Shown piece after piece: positions 44,826 to 52,811 of a stretch of DNA of 64,000 nucleotides (within the stretch, counting starts at the first letter, position 1; each line of letters opens with the position of its first letter). Source of the DNA: Gemmobacter fulvus. Lineage in GTDB: Bacteria > Pseudomonadota > Alphaproteobacteria > Rhodobacterales > Rhodobacteraceae. Location: contig NZ_CP076363.1 of NCBI RefSeq assembly GCF_018798885.1, positions 124,001 to 188,000 of the forward strand, read 5' to 3'. Below the pieces are notes generated by a model, which searched no databases, was not told the DNA's origin, and saw only the letters and a program-made list of their open reading frames with translations. The position numbers were made by a program, and so were the translations under genes.

Positions 44826-45248
44826 ATGGCCCGCATCGTCAAGGTCAAGACCGGCAACCGGCTGGAAGAGATCAGCAGCTATTCCCGCATCGTTGCGGTG
44901 GACAACTGGATTTTCGTCTCCAACACCGCAGGCCGCAACCCGGCCACCAAAGAGATCCCCGAAGGGGTGGAAGCGCAGACCCATCAGGTTTTCGCCAATA
45001 TCGCAGGCGCGTTGGCCGCCGTTGAGGCAAGCCTTGCCGATGTCATCTCGGCCCGCGTGTTCATTCAGGAGCCTGCGGACACGCCGAAGGTGATGGAAAT
45101 CTTTGGCGAGAAGTTCCGCGGCGTTGATCCGGCGCTGACCGTCACCTGCCCACCGCTTGGGTCCAGCGTCTACAAGGTGGAGATCGAGGTTACCGCGTAT
45201 CGCGGGGCGTCCCGCGCCGAAACTGACCGGCTCTCCATCACACTCTGA
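44826..45248 (+). CDS. RidA-family protein (enamine/imine deaminase-like)
   Basis: A 140-residue YjgF/YER057c/UK114-type protein. It shows the family pattern with VAVDNWIFVSNTAGRNPAT, TKEIPEGVEAQTHQVFANI, and ADVISARVFIQEPAD. RidA proteins hydrolyse reactive enamines or imines produced by oxidases and PLP enzymes, which fits the FAD oxidase and OCD-like enzyme on either side. The canonical Arg of the RidA subfamily is not obvious, so it may belong to an Rid2-7 subgroup. AAAAGGA lies before ATG 44826. Confidence 0.87.
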   Translation: MARIVKVKTGNRLEEISSYSRIVAVDNWIFVSNTAGRNPATKEIPEGVEAQTHQVFANIAGALAAVEASLADVISARVFIQEPADTPKVMEIFGEKFRGVDPALTVTCPPLGSSVYKVEIEVTAYRGASRAETDRLSITL

Positions 45249-45281
45249 CCCTCTGAAAAGACCCCTGAAAAGGATCCCGGC

Positions 45282-46601
45282 ATGGCCCCCGTCATCTCTC
45301 CCGTTCTGACCACGTCTGACATTCCAGCGAAAGCGACGGTGGTGGTGATAGGGGCCGGCATCGTCGGCCTGTCTGCCGCGCTGACACTGGCCGAACGCGG
45401 CATCCCGGTCGTTGTGCTGGAAAAGGGCCGGATCGCCGCCGAACAAAGCTCGCGCAATCTGGGCTGGATCCGCAAGACCAGCCGCGCCCCGGCCGATGTG
45501 CCGCTGGCGCAGGCCGCCGACCGGCTCTGGGCCGAAATGCCCGCCCGCATCGGCGAGGATGGCGGCTACCGGCAGGCCGGGATCATGTTTGTCGCCCGCT
45601 CTGAAACGCAGATGGCGCTTTATGAAAAATGGCTGGGCTCGGTCGCGCATCTGGATCTGGGCTCGCGGCTGGTGTCGCCGAGCGAGATCGACCAGCATGT
45701 GCCGGGCGGCCGTGCCCAATGGCAGGGCGGCATCTACACCCCCTCGGATGGGCGCGCCGAACCGACGCTTGCCAGCAGCGCGATTGCGCGGGCGGCCATC
45801 GCCAAGGGCGCGCTGATCGTGGAAAACTGCGCCGTGCGCAGCATTGCCACCTCGGGCGGCAAGGTCTCCGGCGTGGTGACAGAGCGCGGCGAGATTGCCT
45901 GTGATCAGGTGCTGCTGGCCGGTGGTCTGGGCAGCCGCCGCTTTCTGGGCAATATGGGCATCGCCTTCCCGACGCTGCAACTCATCTGCTCTGTGCTGCG
46001 CACCGCGCCGATGGACGGCCCGACCGAGATTGCCGTGGGCGCGCCCGATTTCTCGTTCCGCAAGCGGCTGGATGGCGGCTTCACCATCACCCAGCGTGGC
46101 AGGCTGGATGCGCCGCTGACGCCGGACCATCTGCGCATCGGGATGCGCTATCTGCCGCAGTTGCGCGCACAGCGTGGCGCATTGCAGATCGGGCTGGGCC
46201 GCACCTTCCTGCATGAGCTGGCAACCGCCCGGCACTGGGCAGCTAACGCCGTCAGCCCGTTTGAGACAAGGCGGATCACCGACCCGCTACCCAATCACGA
46301 TCTGAATGCCGAGGCCCTGCGCAATCTGCGCGCGGCCTGGCCGGTATTCGAGGCGGCGCGGATCGCCCAATCCTGGGCGGGCACCATCGACGTGACGCCC
46401 GATTCCGATCCGGTCATTTCTGCCATCGCGCAGGTGCCGGGGCTGACGGTTGCGTCGGGCTTTTCGGGGCATGGCTTTGGCACAGGCCCGGCGGCGGGCC
46501 AACTGGCCGCCGATCTGGTTCTGGATCAGACACCGCTTGTCGATCCGAAACCCTATCGTTTTGACCGCTTCACCACCGCAGCCTCGCACGCAGGAACGTG
46601 A
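45282..46601 (+). CDS. FAD-dependent oxidoreductase (D-amino acid/glycine oxidase type)
   Basis: A 439-residue DAO-family flavoenzyme. The N-terminal FAD motif is VVVIGAGIVGLSAALTLAERG (residues about 23-43), and the C terminus carries GLTVASGFSGHGFGTGPAAG, which closes over the flavin. It would oxidise an amine or amino acid to an imine that RidA then hydrolyses. AAAAGGA precedes ATG 45282. It is the third gene of the OCD-RidA-oxidase operon, and a MarR gene follows immediately. Confidence 0.88.
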   Translation: MAPVISPVLTTSDIPAKATVVVIGAGIVGLSAALTLAERGIPVVVLEKGRIAAEQSSRNLGWIRKTSRAPADVPLAQAADRLWAEMPARIGEDGGYRQAGIMFVARSETQMALYEKWLGSVAHLDLGSRLVSPSEIDQHVPGGRAQWQGGIYTPSDGRAEPTLASSAIARAAIAKGALIVENCAVRSIATSGGKVSGVVTERGEIACDQVLLAGGLGSRRFLGNMGIAFPTLQLICSVLRTAPMDGPTEIAVGAPDFSFRKRLDGGFTITQRGRLDAPLTPDHLRIGMRYLPQLRAQRGALQIGLGRTFLHELATARHWAANAVSPFETRRITDPLPNHDLNAEALRNLRAAWPVFEAARIAQSWAGTIDVTPDSDPVISAIAQVPGLTVASGFSGHGFGTGPAAGQLAADLVLDQTPLVDPKPYRFDRFTTAASHAGT

Positions 46602-46613
46602 CCCATTACGTTC
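46594..46613. promoter_or_regulatory. Inverted repeat upstream of the MarR gene
   Basis: GAACGTGACCCATTACGTTC has perfect 6-bp arms (GAACGT/ACGTTC) and near-symmetry inside. It spans the end of the oxidase gene and lies about 100 bases before the preferred MarR start. It fits a self-regulatory MarR operator. Confidence 0.45.
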
Positions 46614-46708
46614 AGATTACTTTACCTCAGCCAAGCGGAGGACTAAGCTGCGCTCACGCTGCCGGACCTTTGGCAGATGTGAGGAATAGTTGCAGGAAGG
46701 TGCTCGCC

Positions 46709-47155
46709 TTGCCCACGGATGTCTCTCGTTTTGCCAAGGAAGACTGGCCGTTTTACTGGATCAGCCGTGTCAACGCACGCTATGTGCAGGTGCTTGAAAA
46801 GCGGCTGAAACCCCTTGGCATTGATGTGCCGCACTGGCGTGTACTGATTTCGCTGTATGAAAGCCAGTATCTGTCGATTTCGGAAATTGCCGAAATGTCG
46901 ACCATGCGGTTGAACACCACAACCAAGGTGGTGCAGCGCATGATCGGCGACGGCTTGGTGACGACCCGCGTGCGCCCCACCGATGGCCGCGTGACCGAAG
47001 CCTGCCTGACCGAAAAGGGCGACCGCCTGCGCGCATTGGCGCTGGTGGAGGCACGCGAGGTCTTTGCGCTCAGCTTCCCCACCGTGTCGGCCAGCGAAAG
47101 CGCCGCCCTCAACAGCATTCTGGCCAAGGTTTTCACGCAGATCGACAAGCTGTGA
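46709..47155 (+). CDS. MarR-family transcriptional regulator
   Basis: A 148-residue MarR protein (from the preferred start) with the winged helix near residues 50-105 (LSISEIAEMSTMRLNTTTKV, then MIGDGLVTTRVRPTDGRVTE). I chose TTG 46709, preceded by AGGAAGG with 8-base spacing. The frame opens at a GTG at 46598, but that start overlaps the oxidase stop and has no site. MarR proteins of this type govern aromatic catabolic operons; IacR of indole-acetate clusters is a MarR. It could control the oxidase operon or, in trans, the iac-like genes; neither can be shown from sequence. Confidence 0.82.
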   Translation: MPTDVSRFAKEDWPFYWISRVNARYVQVLEKRLKPLGIDVPHWRVLISLYESQYLSISEIAEMSTMRLNTTTKVVQRMIGDGLVTTRVRPTDGRVTEACLTEKGDRLRALALVEAREVFALSFPTVSASESAALNSILAKVFTQIDKL

Positions 47156-47327
47156 CGCCCGGCAGGACGGCTGCCCCCACATAACGATCCCCCGCATCTG
47201 ATCCTTCGCCAGATGCCGCCGCCTCGGGCGGCTTTCGGCACATGCCCATATTTCCTTGCCCGGTGACAGGTCTCCGACAGGTTCACGCCTTACGTTGCGG
47301 CAGCGCAAAGGACAGGGAGGGTATCCG

Positions 47328-48602
47328 ATGCAAGTGACCGGCATGCTGACAGGCGCACGCCTTTTAGCCCATGTGGGCTTTCCAACGTCCGAGGTTCTGG
47401 GCCCGGATGCCACCGAAGACCAGATTCAGGCCCTGATTGATCGGCACAAGCTGATCTTCATCAAACCGCTGTTCCGAGGCGGCGTGGGCAAGAAGGGCAA
47501 GGCGGGGCTGATTGGCCGCGCGCGCGACCTCAAGACCGCACTGGCCGAGAAGGAACGGCTCTATTTCGCCGAACATCGGCACGGCAATGCGGTTGCCAAG
47601 GCCAATGGTGTGACCTTCGAGGCCGGGGTTCCGGCAGAGCATGAGGTCTATTTCGCCATCACTGACAACACCCGCTTTCGGGCGCCGACCATGACGATCA
47701 CCCATCGCGGCGGCGTGGATATCGAGGAGCTGGACAAGACCGAAATCATCTCGGTGCCCTTTGATGCGCTGACCGGCCTCAAGGCCTTTGTCGTGGCCAA
47801 TGCCCTGACCGAGATTGGCGCGCCGAAAGAGATCATCTCGCCGCTGGTCCAGCACCTGCCGAAACTGTGGGAGCTGATGCACCATTACGGCATGACGACG
47901 CTGGAACTGAACCCGATCCGCATGATGCCGGGCAAGGATGGCCGCCTGACCCCCATAGCCTGCGATTTCAAATGCGGGTTTGACCGCGACGACCCGCGCG
48001 TGGGCCGCCTTGGCCTACCCGACTACCTGTTTGCCGCCGACATCTCGGATTTCGAGCAGGAGGTGAACCAGCTGCGCACCCATCAGGGGCAATCGGATGT
48101 GTTTGTCATCAATGACAAGGGCACGATCCTCGCGCCGACCTTTGGCGGCGGCGCAAACAGCCTGGTAACCGAGGTTCTGGGCGATGCGGCCATCATCAGT
48201 TCCGATTTTGGCGGCAACCCGCCCTATGAAAAGATGAAATCCGTCGCCGCGATCTGCTATCGCCACTTCCTGAAACAGACGAATGTCCTGTTCATCATCG
48301 GCGGCAAGTCGAACAACACCGATATTCTGGAGACCTTCCGGGGAATGGGCGACGCGCTGCGCGAGCATTTCGCCAAGCACGGGCCGGTGCCGCTGTATGT
48401 GGTGGTGGGGCGCGGCGGCCCGAACCTTGTGCGCGGCATGGGCAATCTGGCCGATACGCTGGACAGCCTTGGCGTGCCCTACCGCTTCTTCGGCTTTGAC
48501 AGCGCAATTTCCGAAGTCGTCACCCATGCCAAGCGGGTGGACGAATGGATGCGCAGCGGCGGGCGGGACGAGATTGCCCGCACCATGAACATCAGCGCCT
48601 GA
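47328..48602 (+). CDS. ATP-grasp subunit of an ATP-citrate-lyase-like complex
   Basis: A 424-residue protein resembling the small subunit of ATP-citrate lyase (AclB) and the succinyl-CoA synthetase beta chain. The first 240 residues form an ATP-grasp domain (KLIFIKPLFRGGVGKKGKAG; LELNPIRMM for metal binding). The last 180 form a CoA-ligase-like domain with TFGGGANSLVTEVLGDAA and IIGGKSNNTDILETFRGMG. It would phosphorylate and activate a carboxylate as CoA thioester with its large partner. GGGAGG lies before ATG 47328. The next gene follows after 13 bases. Confidence 0.8.
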   Translation: MQVTGMLTGARLLAHVGFPTSEVLGPDATEDQIQALIDRHKLIFIKPLFRGGVGKKGKAGLIGRARDLKTALAEKERLYFAEHRHGNAVAKANGVTFEAGVPAEHEVYFAITDNTRFRAPTMTITHRGGVDIEELDKTEIISVPFDALTGLKAFVVANALTEIGAPKEIISPLVQHLPKLWELMHHYGMTTLELNPIRMMPGKDGRLTPIACDFKCGFDRDDPRVGRLGLPDYLFAADISDFEQEVNQLRTHQGQSDVFVINDKGTILAPTFGGGANSLVTEVLGDAAIISSDFGGNPPYEKMKSVAAICYRHFLKQTNVLFIIGGKSNNTDILETFRGMGDALREHFAKHGPVPLYVVVGRGGPNLVRGMGNLADTLDSLGVPYRFFGFDSAISEVVTHAKRVDEWMRSGGRDEIARTMNISA

Positions 48603-48615
48603 GGGGGAACGCATC

Positions 48616-51327
48616 ATGTATCGTCAAGGAATTGCGGGCTTCCCGTATTATCTGGGTATCGACAGTCTGGATCAGATCGCCACGCGCGACGACCGGGTTT
48701 GCGTGCTGAACATTCTGGGCGGCGAAAGCCGCACCGTGACCCCGGTCAGCCATGCCTTTTCGGGCGGCAGCGTGGTGTTCGGCACCTCGCCGGGCCGGTC
48801 GGGGCAAGTGCTGAAAACCGCCATCGGGGACATCCCAGTTTTCAATACCGTGCTGGAGGGGTTGAAGGCGGGCCACCGCTTCAACACCGGCGTGGTCTAT
48901 CTGCCGCCATCCGGCGTGCGCGATGGTGTGGCCGAACTGATCCGGGTGAACCCCGAGCTGCGCAAGATCGTCATCATCACCGAAAAGATCGCCGTGCATG
49001 ACGCGCGCGAAATCCGGGCGATGGCGCAGGCGAATGGCATCGACATCGTGGGCGGCAACTGCCTTGGCGTGGCGGATTCCTGGTCGCGTGTCCGCATCGG
49101 CGGCGCGCTTGGCGGGGATCACCCCGAGGAATCGCTGCTGAAAGGCTCGATTGCTGTCTTTTCCAACTCGGGCGGTTTCACCACCACCATTGCGCAATAT
49201 ATGGCGACTGCGGGCTGGGGAACCACGACGCTCATCTCCTCGGGCAAGGATGTGTATATCCAATATGCGGCCCGTGACTTTGCACATGGCCTGTCGAATG
49301 ACCCTCGCTCGCAGGCGGCAGTGCTTTATGTGGAGCCGGGCGGCTATTACGAAAAGGACATCGACTGGACAAAGCCGGTGGTTGCCTGCGTGGTGGGGCG
49401 GTGGAAATCCAAGCTGACCCGCGCTGTGGGCCATGCCGGGGCGATGGCCGGATCGGGTGACAGCGCCGAGGACAAGGAACGCTGGTTCATCGAGGCCTTC
49501 AGCACGGAGGGTATCTTCACCCCGGCCACGCCTCACGCCTCGGCCAAGGGCGCGCTGGTAACCAACATCGCCGATATTCCTGCCGCGCTGACGGCGGTGA
49601 TGGCGCTGAACGGGGTGGATACCGATTTCGCGCCGCGTGGCTCGCTGGCGCTGAAGCCGTGGATCGCCAACGATCAGGGCCTGCGCCTGCCGCCCGACAT
49701 TGCGCTGCCGCTGGTGACGGCACCTGCGCCCTATGCGGGGCAGATCGCGGCCCTGTCCGACCAGATCGGGGCTGTCATCGCGCGGCAGGGCATGAAAGAC
49801 AAATCCGGTGCCAGCGTCATGGATGGCAAGACGCAGGTGAGCAGCGTGCATGGCCACACGGTGCTGGATCTTGCGCTGCTGCCGCTGAACGCGATGTTCG
49901 CCCTGCCACTGGTGCATGAGATCGCCGATGCCCATGACCGTGCCCTGCTGGATATCGCGGTGGCCGCCGAGGTGAATCTGGTGGGCGACCCGATCCTGGT
50001 GGCAACGGATGCGGCGCGCGAGGCGGGCAATGCCCCGAACGCCATCATGGCCGTGGCCGCCGGCATCACCGGACCACGCCGGGTGGAACGCGCGCTGGCC
50101 TGCGCGCAGGCGTTGATAGAGCTGTTCGCGAAATCGGGCCTGCGCGACGGGCGGGATGTGGGCTTCGACACCTCGGCCATCACGGTTGATGACGACACCC
50201 GCCGCCTGTTCCTTGCCACCGAGGACGAGGCGAACGACCCCCGGCCCGAAGCGATGCTGGCCGCAATTGCCGCGCGCGGCGGTCGGTCGGTGTTTCTGAC
50301 CTTTCTTCAAGGGCTGGGCGGGCGGTTGTCGCGCGATGCAATCCTGGCCGCGATCACCACCACCATCGCCTGGGGTCCGCTGGTGCGCAAAAGGATCAGC
50401 CGGCTGACGGCGGAAACCCTGCCCTGGTATCTGCGGCTTTACGGCGTGATGGTGGGGGCCACGATCCCCGGCGAACACCACCAGTCGGGCAGCCTCTGGG
50501 GCATTGCGCGGGCCGAACGCTTTCAGAACTGGACGATGGCCGATCTGTGCTGCCTTGCCATGACCGGCAAGAAACCGGGGCCGACCGAGGCGCTCTATAT
50601 CCAGATCCTGATCGGGTTGCTGATCTCCAACGGGCCGGGCGCGATTTCGGCGCAGGGGGCCAAGGGGGCGGTGGCGGCGGATGGGCCGCAGACGCCGGAA
50701 CGGGTGCAGATCAACAAGGCGATGATGGGGTTTCTGACCCATTCGGGCTATAGCCACGGCGGCAATGGCTTTGAAGGCATGGCCTTCCTGCTGGACCAGT
50801 TCCGCGACAGCGGGCTGACCGACCCGACCAACCCCGCGCATGGCCTTGACCTCAAGGCGATGGCCCGCAAATTCGCGCTGGCCTACAAGGCCGAAAAGCG
50901 CAACGCCAAGGATTTGGGGCAAGAGGTGCGGGCGCTGCCAGGCGTTCATCACCCTGTTTTCAAGGGAAAACCCGAAAACTTCGACCCGCGCGAACGATTC
51001 ATCGCAGGGTTCATGGAGGAACGCGGCGAATACAACGTCTTCCACGAGTTCTACCGCCATCTGGTGCGCGAGATGTTCGACGTGGGTGCCTCGCCCTATG
51101 TGTTCTGCGTGAATGTCGATGCCATCATTGCGGCGCTGCTGCTGGCGGTTCTGTGGAAGGACTATCAATCGGGCGCGCTGACCTCGCGCAATCTGGAGAC
51201 GGCGGCGTTTACGGTGTTCCTGTTCGGGCGCATGATCGGTGCGGCAGCAGAAATCGACGATCACCTGAACCGCGGCCGCAACATGGACACCAGAACCCCC
51301 GCCTCGGCCTGTGGCCATGTGCTCTGA
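48616..51327 (+). CDS. Large subunit of an ATP-citrate-lyase-like enzyme (CoA-binding + ligase + citrate-synthase-like)
   Basis: A 903-residue multidomain protein. Residues about 25-160 form a CoA-binding Rossmann domain; 180-330 the ligase domain with the phospho-His motif VGHAGAMAG (His273). The C-terminal 300 residues resemble citrate synthase/citryl-CoA lyase (VMVGATIPGEHHQSGSLWGI; THSGYSHGGNGFEGMAFLL). This is the AclA/ACLY domain order, but it is about 300 residues longer than AclA (about 600). The extra block lies roughly at 330-590 and has no motif I know. It probably cleaves a citrate-like CoA thioester. Neighbouring tcu and tct genes point to a tricarboxylate substrate. Confidence 0.8.
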   Translation: MYRQGIAGFPYYLGIDSLDQIATRDDRVCVLNILGGESRTVTPVSHAFSGGSVVFGTSPGRSGQVLKTAIGDIPVFNTVLEGLKAGHRFNTGVVYLPPSGVRDGVAELIRVNPELRKIVIITEKIAVHDAREIRAMAQANGIDIVGGNCLGVADSWSRVRIGGALGGDHPEESLLKGSIAVFSNSGGFTTTIAQYMATAGWGTTTLISSGKDVYIQYAARDFAHGLSNDPRSQAAVLYVEPGGYYEKDIDWTKPVVACVVGRWKSKLTRAVGHAGAMAGSGDSAEDKERWFIEAFSTEGIFTPATPHASAKGALVTNIADIPAALTAVMALNGVDTDFAPRGSLALKPWIANDQGLRLPPDIALPLVTAPAPYAGQIAALSDQIGAVIARQGMKDKSGASVMDGKTQVSSVHGHTVLDLALLPLNAMFALPLVHEIADAHDRALLDIAVAAEVNLVGDPILVATDAAREAGNAPNAIMAVAAGITGPRRVERALACAQALIELFAKSGLRDGRDVGFDTSAITVDDDTRRLFLATEDEANDPRPEAMLAAIAARGGRSVFLTFLQGLGGRLSRDAILAAITTTIAWGPLVRKRISRLTAETLPWYLRLYGVMVGATIPGEHHQSGSLWGIARAERFQNWTMADLCCLAMTGKKPGPTEALYIQILIGLLISNGPGAISAQGAKGAVAADGPQTPERVQINKAMMGFLTHSGYSHGGNGFEGMAFLLDQFRDSGLTDPTNPAHGLDLKAMARKFALAYKAEKRNAKDLGQEVRALPGVHHPVFKGKPENFDPRERFIAGFMEERGEYNVFHEFYRHLVREMFDVGASPYVFCVNVDAIIAALLLAVLWKDYQSGALTSRNLETAAFTVFLFGRMIGAAAEIDDHLNRGRNMDTRTPASACGHVL

Positions 51328-51703
51328 CCGGCCCGACGGCGAACCCGTCATCCGCACCATCGCCATGCCCGCCGATACGAATCCCTCGGGGGACATCTTT
51401 GGCGGTTGGCTGATGGCGCAGATGGACCTTGCGGCAGGCAATCTTGCCGCAAGGATCGAACGGGGCCGCGCCGCTACCATCGCGGTGGAGGGGATGACCT
51501 TCCTCAAACCCGTGAAGGTGGGCGACGAGGTCTCGCTTTACGCGGATCTGGTTGCGACCGGGCGCAGCTCGATGCGCATCCATGTCGAGGCCTGGCGACG
51601 CAACCGTTATGCCGAGGACAGTGTGAAGGTGACTGACGCCACCTTCACCTTCGTGGCCCTGGATGGCGACGGCAGGCCAAGACCCTTGGCCGCAAGCGCC
51701 TGA
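51317..51703 (+). CDS. Acyl-CoA thioesterase (hotdog fold, YciA-like)
   Basis: A 128-residue hotdog thioesterase with the YciA-type motif NPSGDIFGGWLMAQMDLAAG, where the Asp and Gly set up the active site, and VKVGDEVSLYADLVATGRSS. It overlaps the end of the large lyase subunit by 11 bases, so it is co-translated. It would hydrolyse an acyl-CoA, perhaps to recycle CoA or drain a side product of the CoA-ligase pathway. Starts at GTG 51311 and ATG 51317 are possible. It converges with tcuB. Confidence 0.87.
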   Translation: MCSDRPDGEPVIRTIAMPADTNPSGDIFGGWLMAQMDLAAGNLAARIERGRAATIAVEGMTFLKPVKVGDEVSLYADLVATGRSSMRIHVEAWRRNRYAEDSVKVTDATFTFVALDGDGRPRPLAASA

Positions 51704-51710
51704 CAGCGCC

Positions 51711-52811
51711 TCACTCGCCCCCGCTTGCGGGGGCGGGTTTGCCCGCCTCGGCCACCAGTGCGGCCAGCCGGAAGAACCCATGCACCATCTTGGAAAATGG
51801 CATCAGCAGAAACAGCACCATCACAGCCGCCAGATGGATCGCTAGCAAGGGGCCGACAAATCCGGTTCCGGTGACGAGGTAAAGCCCAAGGCCGGTCAGC
51901 GCCACCGCGCCCAGCAACAGGACAAAAGCCATCTCGCCGCCCCAGACCCGCGCCGCGCCAAGGGCAGGATCGGCCTTCAGCTTCAGCCACCCCAGACCGG
52001 CAGCCCCCGCCACCATCATCAGCCCACCCGGCACCCCCAGCAATTTGGGCAGAGACAGCAGGGGATAGGGCGCTTCCCAGCCAAGGATGTAGTGCATCAG
52101 TGTGCCGCTGGCGGTAGAGGCAAAGCACAGCAGGAACCCATACATCATCAGCTGATGGAACACCCGGCGGCGGTCGCTGAAACGGTCGCCCTTCTCGAAA
52201 TTGCACCCCTCGCCATGGCCGCCCGACAGGTTCTTCATCCGTGCAGCAGAACCAAAGGCGTGCAGGACATGCGACAGCCGCACCCGGCCACCGCCCACCT
52301 CGCGCCAATAGTCGCGCAGCGACAGCGCAATCAGCGCCAGCGGCAGCACAAAGGCCGGAACAAAGACTGCGACCAGCGTATTGTGCGCCAGATAGGCGTA
52401 GAAGCCCGCACCCGTTTCGGGCCGCAGCGCCGTGATCGCCCAGAAGAACCAGGCAAGGATCACCACCAGCAGGCCCACCATCGCCACTCCATGCGACTGG
52501 AACAGCCGCGCCAGCGCCTGCGGCCGGGCCAGCCGCTCCCAACTGTCCACCCGCACCTCGGCCAGCACCGCTGGGATATTCAGCGCGAATTCATGCGGTT
52601 CGGTATATTGGCAGGCGTAGTAGCAGCCACGGCAATTGTGGCACAGGTTCGCGAGCTGCGTCAGGTCTCCATCGGCAAAGGCCTTTTGCCGGGTCATCGC
52701 CGGAAAGACGGAACAGAACCCTTCGCAATAGCGGCAGGCATTGCAGATCTCGATCTGGCGGCGGGCCTCGTCCATAGCGGACAGGGTCGGGAGAGTAAGG
52801 TCAAGCGACAT
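51711..52811 (-). CDS. tcuB: TcuB: iron-sulfur membrane protein of tricarballylate utilisation
   Basis: A 366-residue protein. The N-terminal part carries two [4Fe-4S]-type Cys clusters (CNACRYCEGFC at residues about 23-33, and CHNCRGCYYAC at about 57-67). About six hydrophobic helices follow, with conserved His typical of a membrane-bound cytochrome or quinone-linked electron carrier. TcuB reoxidises the flavin of TcuA by passing electrons to the respiratory chain. It overlaps the tcuA 3' end by 11 bases. A GC-rich hairpin lies inside its last codons and may terminate the convergent transcripts. Confidence 0.9.
   Translation of the reverse strand: MSLDLTLPTLSAMDEARRQIEICNACRYCEGFCSVFPAMTRQKAFADGDLTQLANLCHNCRGCYYACQYTEPHEFALNIPAVLAEVRVDSWERLARPQALARLFQSHGVAMVGLLVVILAWFFWAITALRPETGAGFYAYLAHNTLVAVFVPAFVLPLALIALSLRDYWREVGGGRVRLSHVLHAFGSAARMKNLSGGHGEGCNFEKGDRFSDRRRVFHQLMMYGFLLCFASTASGTLMHYILGWEAPYPLLSLPKLLGVPGGLMMVAGAAGLGWLKLKADPALGAARVWGGEMAFVLLLGAVALTGLGLYLVTGTGFVGPLLAIHLAAVMVLFLLMPFSKMVHGFFRLAALVAEAGKPAPASGGE
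51716..51740. terminator. GC-rich hairpin between convergent thioesterase and tcuB genes
   Basis: CGCCCCCGC / GCGGGGGCG forms a very stable stem (8-9 bp, loop of 2-4 bases), followed on the plus strand by GGTTT. It begins 13 bases after the thioesterase stop but lies within the last tcuB codons. Only a short T-run follows, so the assignment is tentative. Confidence 0.4.

Noticed and set aside
48592-51507. A very long minus-strand open frame opposite the lyase large subunit
   Set aside because: It lies wholly antisense to a protein with clear domains, is rich in Arg/His/Gly and low in hydrophobic pattern, and has no ribosome site. Long antisense frames are expected at this GC content.
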